From the NCBI GenBank assembly GCA_031423015.1, contig JANPER010000185.1, positions 62,001 to 126,000 of the forward strand: a stretch of DNA of 64,000 bases, written 5' to 3'. The notes beneath the pieces are model-generated. The model was not told where the DNA came from. It saw nothing but the letters and a program-made list of their open reading frames with translations, and made no database searches. The position numbers were made by a program, and so were the translations under genes. The DNA is from DATGPD01 sp031423015 (GTDB lineage Bacteria; Planctomycetota; UBA1135; UBA2386). This document shows, piece after piece, positions 25,561 to 34,576 of the stretch (position 1 is the first letter of the stretch; each line of letters starts with the position of its first letter).

Positions 25561-25582
25561 CCGCACGCCGATTGGCGTGCGG
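25561..25582 (+). terminator. Strong stem-loop just outside the IS right end
   Basis: CCGCACGCC (25561-25569), tetraloop GATT and GGCGTGCGG (25574-25582) form a perfect 9-bp stem. No T-run follows. It may have been the terminator of the gene at 22550 before the insertion sequence separated them. Confidence 0.4.
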
Positions 25583-25665
25583 CCGCGGACTCGGAGGAAG
25601 CCCACGCAGCCGGGCGCCCCCTGGCACCTACCGATCCAACGGCTACGCTCACGCCACTCTCAGCC

Positions 25666-26217
25666 ATGCACATCGGCCGACTTCCAGGCGCCTTGATCGA
25701 GCGTGTCCCAGCGCCTTCGCCGTCTCCTCGTCCCCTCGTGACGCGTCGCCGTTTTGCTTCCATCGTACTCGGGGCAGTCGCCACGACGGGCCTGGGTTGG
25801 TGGGCTGTTCGCGTGTACCGCGGCAACTCCGCTGGTCCGGGCTTTGCGCCGGCAAAGAACGAACGGTCGGTAGCGATCCCGCGGCGGGGCACGCTGGATT
25901 GGGCTCTCGCGCTTGCCGACGCAGACCCCGGCGTGCTGCTGCCCGCTGCCGGAGACTTGGAGCGCGTGGCGGCGCGGCAGTCCGGTGACCAGCGTCTCAT
26001 TCCGGTCTTCTGTCGCGTGCTCGACCTCGCGCTTCTCTCCAATGCCGGCTTTGCCGACAGCGCGGCGGCGTGCGCGTTGCGCTCCCTCGTCTTGTTCCGT
26101 GCGACGGACCAAGTGGAAGCGCGGCGCGGGGGGATCATGCAGCGACGCGAGTTCGAGCAGGCGAATCGGGAGTTGGAGGCCGCGACGGCGACGCGACGCA
26201 GAGGTGCTGGACGATGA
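25666..26217 (+). CDS. Hypothetical membrane/Tat-signal protein
   Basis: From ATG 25666 the protein has 183 residues. A twin-arginine-like segment TRRRFASIVLGAVATTGLG (about 25-43) suggests Tat export or a single N-terminal membrane anchor. The rest is helical and rich in leucine and alanine (TLDWALALADADPGVLLPAA, RVLDLALLSNAG) with no domain I recognise. Its stop overlaps the next ORF by ATGA, so the two are translated together. An ORF beginning earlier would start inside the insertion sequence and is rejected. A TACGCT -10-like element lies at 25650-25656. The function is unknown. Confidence 0.5.
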   Translation: MHIGRLPGALIERVPAPSPSPRPLVTRRRFASIVLGAVATTGLGWWAVRVYRGNSAGPGFAPAKNERSVAIPRRGTLDWALALADADPGVLLPAAGDLERVAARQSGDQRLIPVFCRVLDLALLSNAGFADSAAACALRSLVLFRATDQVEARRGGIMQRREFEQANRELEAATATRRRGAGR

Positions 26218-26486
26218 CCATTGCGCGGCGTTCGCCCGACGAAGGCAGTCGCTTTCGTATTCAGCCTGACCCACCCGTTGCCGGTAAAGCCGCCGAGGTG
26301 ACGTACCTCGGGCCTGCCCGCGAAGTGGAGTGGCAGGTCGACGACGGAACGTCCGTGCAGGCACAGCCGGACGCCAATGGCAAGTTCCAGATCGACCCGG
26401 TTCCCTCGGGCCGCAGCCTCATGCTCTCGGACAACCTGGGCCTGCCCGGCTATCTACAGAGTCGCATCCAAGAGACCTTCCGGTAG
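26214..26486 (+). CDS. Small hypothetical protein coupled to the upstream gene
   Basis: This 90-residue ORF starts in the ATGA overlap with the gene at 25666. It has a short beta-strand pattern (YLGPAREVEWQVDDGTSVQA, GKFQIDPVPSGRSLMLSDNL) that could be a small carboxypeptidase-regulatory-like or transthyretin-like domain, but this is weak. No signal peptide or catalytic motif is visible. The coding assignment rests on the tight coupling and on its position before another exported-protein gene. Confidence 0.45.
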   Translation: MTIARRSPDEGSRFRIQPDPPVAGKAAEVTYLGPAREVEWQVDDGTSVQAQPDANGKFQIDPVPSGRSLMLSDNLGLPGYLQSRIQETFR

Positions 26487-26493
26487 CCACATC

Positions 26494-27624
26494 ATGCAAC
26501 GCCCCGCTCTGTCACTCCGACTCGTTGCCCGCGAGATCGTTGCAGTCGCGACCGTGCTCGCCACGGCTGCCGTGACAGCGCAGAGCCATCTGGTGGTGCC
26601 ACCCCTGGCTGCGACCGCTGAAGCTAATGGCGTGGAGTTCTGGGCCGCCGGTCCGTTCAGTGCGCGCCGGCAAGTCGTGCTCGACGCATCGTGGCTGCAG
26701 GCCGCGGTGGGGCGAGGCTTCACTGCCATCGCCGTCCGGCGCAACCAAGGCACGGCGGACGATCAGGTGGCGGGTCGACTGTTGCTCGACATCGATCTCG
26801 CGCACGCATCGACCGCACCCCCCAACGCGTCGGGGAGCTTTGCCGCCAACCGGGGCCCGAATGCGACCAACGTCTTTGCCGGCCTCGTCGCGTTCCCGGC
26901 GGCGCCGGCCGCACCGACGACGCCAGCGCCATGGCAAGCGCCTTACGCGGTGACGATTCCGTTCACGACTCCGTTCGCCTATCGCGGCGGCCCGCTGGTC
27001 GTCGAGACGGTGACACGCCCGCTGTCTGGTCCCTCCGGCCAGAACCCGTGGTGGCCGATCGACGCCGTGATCGGGGCGTCGACCGGTTCAGTGCGGAGCG
27101 TGGGGTGGGGGTGTCTGGCGGCTGGCACCGAGCCGGCAGCCGGAGCCGAGCTGGGATCTGTCAGTCTTGGCGCGACCGCGGTGTTCTGGCTGCGCGGACA
27201 GATGCAAGCTGGACCCGCCACCTGCCTCCTCGGCGGCGACAACCGCAGCTATCAAGGCCTGCCGCTGCCGCTCGATCTTACGGTGATCGGCATGCCAGGC
27301 TGTGTGCTCTACAACGACATCGCCACTGCCGTACCTTCGCTGCTGACGCCATGGCCACTCCGACCCGACACGCTCGCGACGGTTGAGGTTCCGGTCCCGC
27401 AGGACGCGGCGCTTGCCGGCGCTTCGCTGTTCGCCCAGTGGCTCGTCCCGAACATCGGCGGCAGAGCGATCCGGCTGGAGACGAGCAACGGTGTGGAGGC
27501 GGTGATCGGTGCTCTGCCGGCCAACCCCGGCGCGGCATGGATCGAGGGGATCGGCCCCTATGCAATCAGAGGTCGGGTGCTGCATGACCGCTGCCCGGTC
27601 TTGCGGCTAGACTACTGGCCGTAA
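26494..27624 (+). CDS. Exported protein with lineage-type C-terminal beta module
   Basis: From ATG 26494 this is a 376-residue protein with a signal peptide (IVAVATVLATAAVTAQ). It starts 7 nt after the upstream stop. The central part reads as beta strands of the PxFxxPFxYxGGPLVVE type (VTIPFTTPFAYRGGPLVVET), a layout that recurs in the fragment at 46353. The C-terminal 120 residues hold the shared module (LPLPLDLTVIGMPGCVLYND, DAALAGASLFAQWLV, RLETSNGVEAVIG). No enzyme motif was found. It is probably secreted or attached to the cell surface. It may form a small operon with the two upstream ORFs. Confidence 0.7.
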   Translation: MQRPALSLRLVAREIVAVATVLATAAVTAQSHLVVPPLAATAEANGVEFWAAGPFSARRQVVLDASWLQAAVGRGFTAIAVRRNQGTADDQVAGRLLLDIDLAHASTAPPNASGSFAANRGPNATNVFAGLVAFPAAPAAPTTPAPWQAPYAVTIPFTTPFAYRGGPLVVETVTRPLSGPSGQNPWWPIDAVIGASTGSVRSVGWGCLAAGTEPAAGAELGSVSLGATAVFWLRGQMQAGPATCLLGGDNRSYQGLPLPLDLTVIGMPGCVLYNDIATAVPSLLTPWPLRPDTLATVEVPVPQDAALAGASLFAQWLVPNIGGRAIRLETSNGVEAVIGALPANPGAAWIEGIGPYAIRGRVLHDRCPVLRLDYWP

Positions 27625-27676
27625 CGCGAAGCGGCATGCACATGCCTCACGCATCGACCGACGATGGGACGAGTCT

Positions 27677-28222
27677 GTGGCGTCACTGAACCTGAAGCTC
27701 TTCTATCTGCGCACGCGTGAGAAGGGGCTGAGCCAGCAAGCCGTCGCCGACGCGCTGGACGTGCGTCAGGCGACCGTCTCGCATCTCGAGCGCGGCCAGT
27801 CGTCACCGACGGCGGCGCTCCTGCTGAGTCTGTGTCTTTTCTTCGACGTCACGCCGACCTGGCTCCTCGACGAGGAGCGAGACATCCCGCCGCTGCCCAC
27901 CGAGCGTTGGACGCTGCGCAACGGGCTGCTCACCGTAGGCATGTGGATCGAGGCGCCAGCGAAGGCAATCGTGCGCTTGCGTGGCGGGCGGGCGCTGTGT
28001 CCTCTGCTGCCGGACGCCGCGTTCTTCGACGACGAGGCGGCCCAGATTCGGCGCAGCGAGAAGGGCGAGCGCGCGATTCGCGCCGCGATCGCGACGCTGG
28101 CCGAGCAGCGCGCGGAGCTGCATGCCAAGCTCGCGGCCGAGCTGGCGGCGGAGCAAACAGTTCACCCGCGTCAGCGCGACGGTACAGCGCCGCCTGCGCC
28201 GTCCGACCGCAAGACGTCCTAG
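27677..28222 (+). CDS. XRE/Cro-family transcriptional regulator
   Basis: This 181-residue protein has an N-terminal HTH_3 domain: LFYLRTREKGLSQQAVADAL, VRQATVSHLERGQSSPTAAL. The turn GLSQQAVADALDVRQATVSHLERG matches the Cro/CI helix-turn-helix. The middle has WTLRNGLLTVGMW, and the C-terminal helix is charged (EKGERAIRAAIATLAEQRAEL). The second half may be an oligomerisation or ligand region, with no family recognised. The start is GTG. Nearest targets would be the neighbouring exported-protein operon or the divergent genes, but no operator was identified. Confidence 0.8.
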   Translation: MASLNLKLFYLRTREKGLSQQAVADALDVRQATVSHLERGQSSPTAALLLSLCLFFDVTPTWLLDEERDIPPLPTERWTLRNGLLTVGMWIEAPAKAIVRLRGGRALCPLLPDAAFFDDEAAQIRRSEKGERAIRAAIATLAEQRAELHAKLAAELAAEQTVHPRQRDGTAPPAPSDRKTS

Positions 28223-28321
28223 CAGTGCGTCGACGAGGCTGCATCGTTCTGCTTCGCAAGGGGGCCCAGGGTGCCGACGAGCGGGCGAGCCACGCTAGCG
28301 ATCTGCCGATCTCCGGCCCGT

Positions 28322-28362
28322 TTGACATGCATAAGTAGACCGTATAATCTGACGGCCTCGCA
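28322..28362 (+). promoter_or_regulatory. Strong sigma70-type promoter and conserved block, second copy
   Basis: TTGACA (28322-28327) and TATAAT (28343-28348) are perfect consensus elements with a 15-bp spacer. The block extends through CTGACGGCCTCGCA and matches 22484-22523. It lies about 30 bp before the ATG at 28381. Confidence 0.7.
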
Positions 28363-28380
28363 CCGTGTCGGCGCAATCGA

Positions 28381-31203
28381 ATGCGGTCGCCGCGGACCTC
28401 CTCTCTCCTCGCGTGCCCCTCGGAAGGGCACGATCGCCCCCCTGCCGTGCCCCTCTCCGTCGACTCCGCCGGACTACGAACCGTGCCGCCGCGGTACGCG
28501 CTCCCACCCAGCCCCTGGCTCGTGCGCACCGCGATCGCGCTGGCTGCGGCCTTCTGCATCGTCTACGCCGCCGCGGTCGCGCCGTCGTTGATCGATGCGA
28601 ACTTGAGCGCGACGACGCGCGCATTCCTGACCGGCAAGCTGGTCACCGAATTGGTGTTCAGCCTGCCGGCGGCCACGATGATCCTGGTCGCCGTCGTCTA
28701 CCTCTTCCGGCCCGGGCGCCCGCGCAAGTACTTGGAACCGCGCGAACGCCCGCCGATCGGCGTCATCTATCTCTGCTGCGGCGACTTCGATCGCGACGCC
28801 CTCGCGAGCTTGGCTCGACTCCAGTACGACGGCGACGTCTATCTCGTCATTCACGACGATGCGCGCCTGCCGGACCGCGGCGTGGAGACGCTGGTGGCCA
28901 CGCTGCCGGTGCGGCCGAACCTGCGCGTGCACATCCTGCGTCGGCCCGAGCACACCGGCGGCAAGCCGGGCGCGGTCAACTACGTGCTGCGCGAAGTCGG
29001 GCACCAGTTCGAGTTCTTCCTGCTGTGCGACAACGACTCGCACGCGCTCGATCCCGGCTGTCTGACCCGTCTGCTGGCGCCCATGGCCGACCCCGCCGTC
29101 GCCGCCGTGCAGGCGCGCAACGTGGCGATCGACGATCGCGACTACGGCGCGGTGAATCGGGTGCTGTGTCAGGCCATCGACGTGTTCCACTTGTTCCTCG
29201 ACATCGGGCAGCGCTTCGGCTGGACTCCGTTCGTCGGTCACAACGCTCTCGTGCGGCGCCGCGCGCTCGAAGAGGTCGGCGGCTTCACGCCCGGGTGCTT
29301 CGCGGATGACATCGACCTGACCGTCCGCCTCAACCTGCGCGGCCAACGCGTGGTCTACGCTGGCGACGTATCGTTCGGCGAGAAGCACCCGCCGTCGTAC
29401 GCGGCCTTCCGCCGCCGGACCTACAAGTGGGCGCGCGGCAGCGCGCAGGTCTTGCGCCAGCACGCTCTCGCCGTGTTGCGGTCACGCGAGATGACCCTCG
29501 CCGAGAAGTGGGGCTTCTTCACCTTCATCGGCTTCTACACGCAGCAGACGCTGCTGCTGCTCTACGTCGCCGCGCTGTATCTGGCGGGGCCGTTCGTGCT
29601 GCCGCGGTCGAACTTCAACCTCGCCGCCACGGTCATGGCCGGCTCGATCATTCCAGTCTTGATCTTTCTGCCCGTGCTCGTGTTCGCACTGCGTCACGGC
29701 CGACTGCGCACTCTGCCGGCGTTCCTCGCCACCTGTTGGCTCGGCTACGGCGCCACCGACTTCCCGACAGCGCGCGGGACACTCGGCGGTCTGCTGCGTC
29801 GGCGCGAGCGGGCCTGGGTGCCGACCAACACGATCCCGGCCGACGGGATCACGACGCCGCTGTTGCTCGAGGCCGGGTTCGGGGTGCTGCTCTTGCTGTT
29901 GCCGTTGCTGGTGTTCCCACCGCTGCTGGCGACGCCGCTCACCTTCGTCATCGCGCTCAAGTTCCTGTTCATCCCGACCATGGCGATCGTCTACAGCGAT
30001 GTGCCGGTGCCCGTACGCCTGCCGCGGCTCCGGCGGTTCGCGGTCGCGGGCGCGTTGCTGTTGCTTTGCCTGTCGCTCAGCGCGACGCAGCCGTCCATGC
30101 AACCGGTCGAACAGGTGCAGGTACGCGGCAAGGACATCGTCGTCGGCGGCCAGCCCTACGTCGTGCAGGGCGTGCACTATGGGCCCTGGCCGCCGGGGAC
30201 AGGTCCAGGGCGCAGCGAGTACCCGTCGGCAGCCACGATCGAGGCCGACATGCAGATCCTCGACGAGCTGCATGCCAACACCTTGCTCGTCTACGACCCG
30301 CCGCGCTACGTGCTCGACGTCGCCTGGCGACACGGGTTGCGCGTGCTCTGCGCGGCGTGGATCGAATGGCCGGGCTTCGCCACCGATGCTTTCGCACCGC
30401 GTCGAGCCGAGATCCTCACGCACGTTGCAGGGTTGCGCGATCATCCGGCGCTGCTCGGTTGGGTGCTCGGCAACGAGATCCCTGCCTGGGTCATCGCCGA
30501 GCGCAGCGCCGAGCGGGTCGCTGGCGCCCTGGGCGAGCTCTACCGCGCGGTCAAGGTGGTCGACGCAAACCACTTCGTCACGCACGCCAACTGGCCCAAC
30601 GCCAGAAGCCTCGACCTCTCCTTCTTCGACGTCTGCGCGTTCAACGTGTACGCGCTGTGGCCACCCGAGGTCGTGGCGCAGGGCTACGGCAGCTTCATCC
30701 GCGATGTGCTGCAACCGATCGCCGGTAACCGACCGCTGTTGATCACCGAGTTCGGCACCAATGCACTGGAGGCCGGCGAGGACGGACAAGCGCGGCTCGA
30801 CCGCGCGTGCTGGGACGGCCTGCGCGCCGCCGGCGCGGTCGGCGGCTTCGTGTTCGAGTTCGCTGACGAGTGGTGGAAGAACTACTCCAACCCGAAGCTC
30901 GAGGGCGCCTGGTGGGACAGAGTCGACGTGCTCGACGACCACCTGCGGCACGACCGCGATCCCGAAGAGTACTACGGCCTGGTGACCGGGGACCGCCAGC
31001 GCAAGCCGGCGTTCGCCGCGATCGCCGCCATGTACCGCGGTGATCCGCCGGCGCCTGTCGCCACCGGAACCAGCACGTGGATGTCTGGGATCACCCTCGC
31101 CGTCGGCGCCGCCATGCTCCTCTCGCTCCTGAGCTTGGTCGTCGCCGTGCGGCACAACAACCGACGCCTGGCATCGCAGGCAGCAGACAGCAGTTCACCT
31201 TGA
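28381..31203 (+). CDS. Fusion of cellulose-synthase-like GT2 glycosyltransferase and clan GH-A glycoside hydrolase
   Basis: This 940-residue membrane protein. After two N-terminal membrane helices (about 49-70 and 88-110), a GT2 domain spans about 125-350. Its motifs are HDD (158-160), CDND (216-219) for metal and nucleotide sugar, ADD (308-310) for the catalytic base, and RRRTYKWARG (344-353) in place of QxxRW. Membrane helices fill about 380-560. An extracytoplasmic GH-A-like domain follows: GWVLGNEIP with acid/base Glu699, ITEFGT with nucleophile Glu790, and FVFEFADEWWKNY. A final membrane helix lies near 905-925. It probably makes a beta-glycan and trims or releases it on the other side. 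The strong promoter at 28322 drives it. The ATG lacks a clear ribosome site, so a later start is possible. Confidence 0.85.
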   Translation: MRSPRTSSLLACPSEGHDRPPAVPLSVDSAGLRTVPPRYALPPSPWLVRTAIALAAAFCIVYAAAVAPSLIDANLSATTRAFLTGKLVTELVFSLPAATMILVAVVYLFRPGRPRKYLEPRERPPIGVIYLCCGDFDRDALASLARLQYDGDVYLVIHDDARLPDRGVETLVATLPVRPNLRVHILRRPEHTGGKPGAVNYVLREVGHQFEFFLLCDNDSHALDPGCLTRLLAPMADPAVAAVQARNVAIDDRDYGAVNRVLCQAIDVFHLFLDIGQRFGWTPFVGHNALVRRRALEEVGGFTPGCFADDIDLTVRLNLRGQRVVYAGDVSFGEKHPPSYAAFRRRTYKWARGSAQVLRQHALAVLRSREMTLAEKWGFFTFIGFYTQQTLLLLYVAALYLAGPFVLPRSNFNLAATVMAGSIIPVLIFLPVLVFALRHGRLRTLPAFLATCWLGYGATDFPTARGTLGGLLRRRERAWVPTNTIPADGITTPLLLEAGFGVLLLLLPLLVFPPLLATPLTFVIALKFLFIPTMAIVYSDVPVPVRLPRLRRFAVAGALLLLCLSLSATQPSMQPVEQVQVRGKDIVVGGQPYVVQGVHYGPWPPGTGPGRSEYPSAATIEADMQILDELHANTLLVYDPPRYVLDVAWRHGLRVLCAAWIEWPGFATDAFAPRRAEILTHVAGLRDHPALLGWVLGNEIPAWVIAERSAERVAGALGELYRAVKVVDANHFVTHANWPNARSLDLSFFDVCAFNVYALWPPEVVAQGYGSFIRDVLQPIAGNRPLLITEFGTNALEAGEDGQARLDRACWDGLRAAGAVGGFVFEFADEWWKNYSNPKLEGAWWDRVDVLDDHLRHDRDPEEYYGLVTGDRQRKPAFAAIAAMYRGDPPAPVATGTSTWMSGITLAVGAAMLLSLLSLVVAVRHNNRRLASQAADSSSP

Positions 31204-31214
31204 CCGAACACACC

Positions 31215-33671
31215 ATGCTCCACCGCCTGGCAATCACCGCATCGTTCGCGCTCGCCGGCTGCATCGCCGCGCGACCCGACCCTCTCGTACGTCGAGGAGC
31301 CCCTTTGCCTGCCGACGCGTTTGCCGCTAATGGCGGCCAGTGGCCGGCCGAGGTCTGCTTCGCGCGCCGCGTCGCCGGCGGCCAGGTGTGGCTGGAAGCC
31401 CTTGCGCTGACCATCCAGCTGCCGGTGCCGGGCACTTCGGAAGCGGCACGCACGCTGGCCATCCGCCTGCGTCTGTCGCATCACGGCGCGGTGGCGCCAG
31501 CTGGCGCTGGCACGGCCGGCGCTCGACACGCGTACTTCACCGGCCCTGAAGCCAGCGTCGGCCCGGTGCCGAGCTACGACAGTGTTGTCTACGCCGGCGT
31601 GCATCCGGGCGTCGACGTGCGCGTGCGCGTGCACGCCGGCCGCCTCGAGTACGACGTCGAGCTCGCTGCCGGCGCGAGTCTCGCGGGCTGGCAGATCGAC
31701 GTCGAAGGCGCCGATACGCTGGCGATCGCCGCCGACGGCGCGCTGCTGATGCACACACCGGGCGGCACCGTGCGCCAGGCACCGGCGCACACCTACCAGA
31801 CCACGGACGCGGGCCAGCGGAACGCAGTGCCTTGCTGCTACGAGCTGCGCGGCCCGCACAGCTTCGGCTTTCGCGTCGACCGCGTCGACGTGGCGCTGCC
31901 GACCACGATCGATCCGGGCCTCGACTGGTCGACCTTCCTCGGCGGATCGTCGTACGAGTTCGCCTACGCATCGGCGCCGGCGCCGAGCGGGGGCACCGTG
32001 GTCGTCGGCGAGACCGCCTCGACCAACTTCCCGGTGACGTCTGGCGCGTATGACACCAGCTACAACGGGATGGGTGCTCCCAGCGCGGACGTCTTCGTGA
32101 CGCGCCTCGACGCCGCCGGCCAACTCGTCTACTCGACCTATCTCGGCGGCAGCGACGGCGACAAGCCGTATGGGGTCGCCGTGACGGCGGGCGGCGAGGC
32201 GATTGTCGTGGGGAACACTTTGTCGAGCGATTTCCCGACGACCGCCGGTGCGTGGTCGCGCACCATGTCCGGACGCTCGGACGGCTTTGTCGCGCGCCTC
32301 AGTGCCAGCGGTGCGGCCCTGCTGGCGTCGACGTTCCTCGGCGGCAACGACGGTGAGGTGGTGCAAGCGGTCGCGCTCGACTCGCAAGGTCGCGCCGTCG
32401 TCGCCGGCGTCACGTCGTCGTCGGACTATCCGGTGACCGCCGGCGCGTGGAACGCCGCGGGCGGCGGCACCTCGGACGCGTTCGCGACGTGCGTCAGCAT
32501 CGCCGCCGACAGCCTTGTGTGGTCGAGCGTGTTCGGTGGTCGCTCCGGTGACGTCGCGCAAGCGGTCGCCGCCAACGACAGCACGTTCGTCGCCGGCGTG
32601 ACCTCGTCTGCCGATTTCCCGACCACGGCCGGGTCCTTCCAACGCGTCGCCAACGGCACCTCCGACGGCTTCGTGGTGAAGCTGTCCCCGGGCGGTACCG
32701 CCGCGACCTGGTCGACCCTGCTTGGCGGTGGCAACGGCGACGTCATCGAGGCAGTCTGCGTGGCCGCCGGCGATCGCCCCGTCGTCGGTGGGGTGACGTC
32801 GTCGAACGACTTCCCGACCACGCCGGGCGCGTTCAGCCGCGTCGTGCGCGGGTCCTCGGACACGTTCGTGACCAAGTTCGCGCAGGATGGGTCGCGGCTC
32901 GCGTTCTCCACCGTCCTCGGCGGCGGCTCCGGCGATGTCGGCAAGGACATCGCGCTCGACCTCACCGGCGCCGTGGTGGTCGGCGGGCAAACCTCGTCGA
33001 GCGATTTCCCGGTGACCCCGCGTGCCTACCAGGGACAGGCGCGCGGCTCGGCCGACGGCTTCCTCGCGCGCGTGAGCCCCGACGGTTCGGCGCTGCTGGA
33101 AGCGACCTATCTCGGCGGTGGCGGCAGCGATGGCGGCGAAGGCGCTTCGATCGACGCCGCGCGCACGGCGACCCTCGTCGGCGTGACCAACTCATCCGAC
33201 TACCCGGTGACCGCCGGCGCTGTGCGCGGCTCGCTCTCCGGCACCAACGATGCGTTCGTCGCGCGCTTGCCGCTGACCGAGTGTCTGGACGTCGCCTACG
33301 GCAGCTCCACGCCGTCGTGCCGGGGTCCGCTCGCACTCGGCCTTGGCCGCTGCGCCTACGCCGGCGACGCCGCGTTTGCCGTGGTCGCCAGCAACGCGCC
33401 GGAGTTCGCACCGGGCGTGCTGTTGCTCGGCGGCGCACCTTTGCCTGGCGTGCCGATCGTCGGCATCACGCTGTGGGTCGACCCGTCGCCGCCGGCCATC
33501 ACGCTGCCGCTGAGCAGCGACCAGGACGGCACCGCTCGTCTGCGCTTGCCACTGACCGGCGTCGGTCCCGGACCGCGGCTGTTCACCCAGGCGGTCTTCG
33601 TCAACCCGGCTGCATGCACCGGCTTCCCCCTCTTGTCGGCGACGCGGGGGCTCGAGTTCCGGATCCAATGA
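31215..33671 (+). CDS. SBBP-repeat lipoprotein with N-terminal DUF7948-like domain
   Basis: From ATG 31215 the product has 818 residues and a lipobox signal ALAGC, so it is likely a surface lipoprotein. Residues 20-260 resemble the N-terminal domain that precedes SBBP repeats (FAANGGQWPAEVCFARR, YDSVVYAGVHPGVDVRVR). The centre has about seven SBBP beta-propeller repeats with the pattern STFLGG..D, GVTSS.DFPTT.GA, SDGFV.RL. The last 130 residues form the shared C-terminal module (SCRGPLALGLGRCAYAGD to TRGLEFRIQ). The gene begins 11 bp after the GT2-GH gene and overlaps the next gene by ATGA, so all three are probably one transcript. Confidence 0.8.
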   Translation: MLHRLAITASFALAGCIAARPDPLVRRGAPLPADAFAANGGQWPAEVCFARRVAGGQVWLEALALTIQLPVPGTSEAARTLAIRLRLSHHGAVAPAGAGTAGARHAYFTGPEASVGPVPSYDSVVYAGVHPGVDVRVRVHAGRLEYDVELAAGASLAGWQIDVEGADTLAIAADGALLMHTPGGTVRQAPAHTYQTTDAGQRNAVPCCYELRGPHSFGFRVDRVDVALPTTIDPGLDWSTFLGGSSYEFAYASAPAPSGGTVVVGETASTNFPVTSGAYDTSYNGMGAPSADVFVTRLDAAGQLVYSTYLGGSDGDKPYGVAVTAGGEAIVVGNTLSSDFPTTAGAWSRTMSGRSDGFVARLSASGAALLASTFLGGNDGEVVQAVALDSQGRAVVAGVTSSSDYPVTAGAWNAAGGGTSDAFATCVSIAADSLVWSSVFGGRSGDVAQAVAANDSTFVAGVTSSADFPTTAGSFQRVANGTSDGFVVKLSPGGTAATWSTLLGGGNGDVIEAVCVAAGDRPVVGGVTSSNDFPTTPGAFSRVVRGSSDTFVTKFAQDGSRLAFSTVLGGGSGDVGKDIALDLTGAVVVGGQTSSSDFPVTPRAYQGQARGSADGFLARVSPDGSALLEATYLGGGGSDGGEGASIDAARTATLVGVTNSSDYPVTAGAVRGSLSGTNDAFVARLPLTECLDVAYGSSTPSCRGPLALGLGRCAYAGDAAFAVVASNAPEFAPGVLLLGGAPLPGVPIVGITLWVDPSPPAITLPLSSDQDGTARLRLPLTGVGPGPRLFTQAVFVNPAACTGFPLLSATRGLEFRIQ

Positions 33672-34576
33672 CCGCACTCGCTCCGCGGCGCAGCGACAAG
33701 CACAGTGCCTTCTTGTGGGCTGCGTGCGGATCTTTGCTCGGCGTCGCGGTCGGTGCGGGCCTCACGTGGTCGTTCGCCGCGCAAACGGCAACGGTGTCGG
33801 CTGGCAGCGATCTCGACGCTCGCCTCGCGGAGCTCGACCGACGCGTCGAAGCGCTCGCACGCGCGCGCGAGCGCAGCGCCGAGGTTACGCTCGACTCCAA
33901 GGCAGCACGCACGGTTGCGGGCGGTGTCGACCCAGACCTGCTGGCACACCTCGTCGAGGATCAGTTGCGCGCGCGAGGCCTCGTGCCGGCGAGTGACGCA
34001 CCCGTGGTTGCGAGTCGGTCGGAGCTGAGCACCGATCAGGCTCTCGCTCTGGTGCGCGAGATCCCGGCGACCGGCGATCGCAGCGCCGCGTGGGAACGCA
34101 TCCGCAAAGAAGGCCGGCTCGACGACGTCGTCGCCCGCCTTGCGCGGGCGGTCGAAGAGGATCCGCGCAACCCTGACGCGAAGGTCGAACTCGGCCTGGC
34201 CTACGTGCAGAAGATGCTGGCCATGGCTGAGGGCGCCGAGAAAGCCCGTGTTGGCGAGCAGGTAGATGCCGCGTTCACTGCCGCCTTGGAAGCAGACCCC
34301 AACCACTGGCACGCGCGTTTTCGCAAAGCAGAAGGCCTCAGCTACTGGCCGCCGCTGTCCGGCAAGAGCGGCGAGGCGATCCATCACTTCGAGACTCTCG
34401 TTCGCCAACAAGACAGCACTAGTCCTCGTCCGGAAGAGGCTCGGACCTACCTCTACCTTGGCAACCTGTACGAGCAGCAGGGCCAGTTCGACAAGGCTGC
34501 TGCGATTTGGGCCAAGGGGATACAGCGGCATCCCGACGATTCTGGCTTGGTCCACAAGCAGCAGAGCGGCCGCTGA
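33668..34576 (+). CDS. Membrane-anchored TPR protein
   Basis: This 302-residue protein begins inside the ATGA overlap with the upstream gene. An N-terminal membrane helix (AFLWAACGSLLGVAVGAGLTW) is followed by a charged coiled-coil segment (DLDARLAELDRRVEALARARE) and several TPR units (RLARAVEEDPRNPDAKVELG, VDAAFTAALEADPNHWHARF, YLYLGNLYEQQGQFDKAAAI). TPR proteins of this type organise complexes. Here it could partner the SBBP lipoprotein or the GT2-GH enzyme encoded upstream in the same transcript. No enzymatic motif is visible. Confidence 0.75.
   Translation: MTALAPRRSDKHSAFLWAACGSLLGVAVGAGLTWSFAAQTATVSAGSDLDARLAELDRRVEALARARERSAEVTLDSKAARTVAGGVDPDLLAHLVEDQLRARGLVPASDAPVVASRSELSTDQALALVREIPATGDRSAAWERIRKEGRLDDVVARLARAVEEDPRNPDAKVELGLAYVQKMLAMAEGAEKARVGEQVDAAFTAALEADPNHWHARFRKAEGLSYWPPLSGKSGEAIHHFETLVRQQDSTSPRPEEARTYLYLGNLYEQQGQFDKAAAIWAKGIQRHPDDSGLVHKQQSGR

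Noticed and set aside
27608..27613. TAGACT -10-like element before the XRE gene
   Set aside because: It lies inside the final codons of the upstream gene and about 64 nt from the start, with no -35, so it is likely chance.
29482..31155. 557-codon minus-strand open frame opposite the GT2-GH gene
   Set aside because: Low-complexity charged translation; the plus strand encodes well-defined catalytic motifs.
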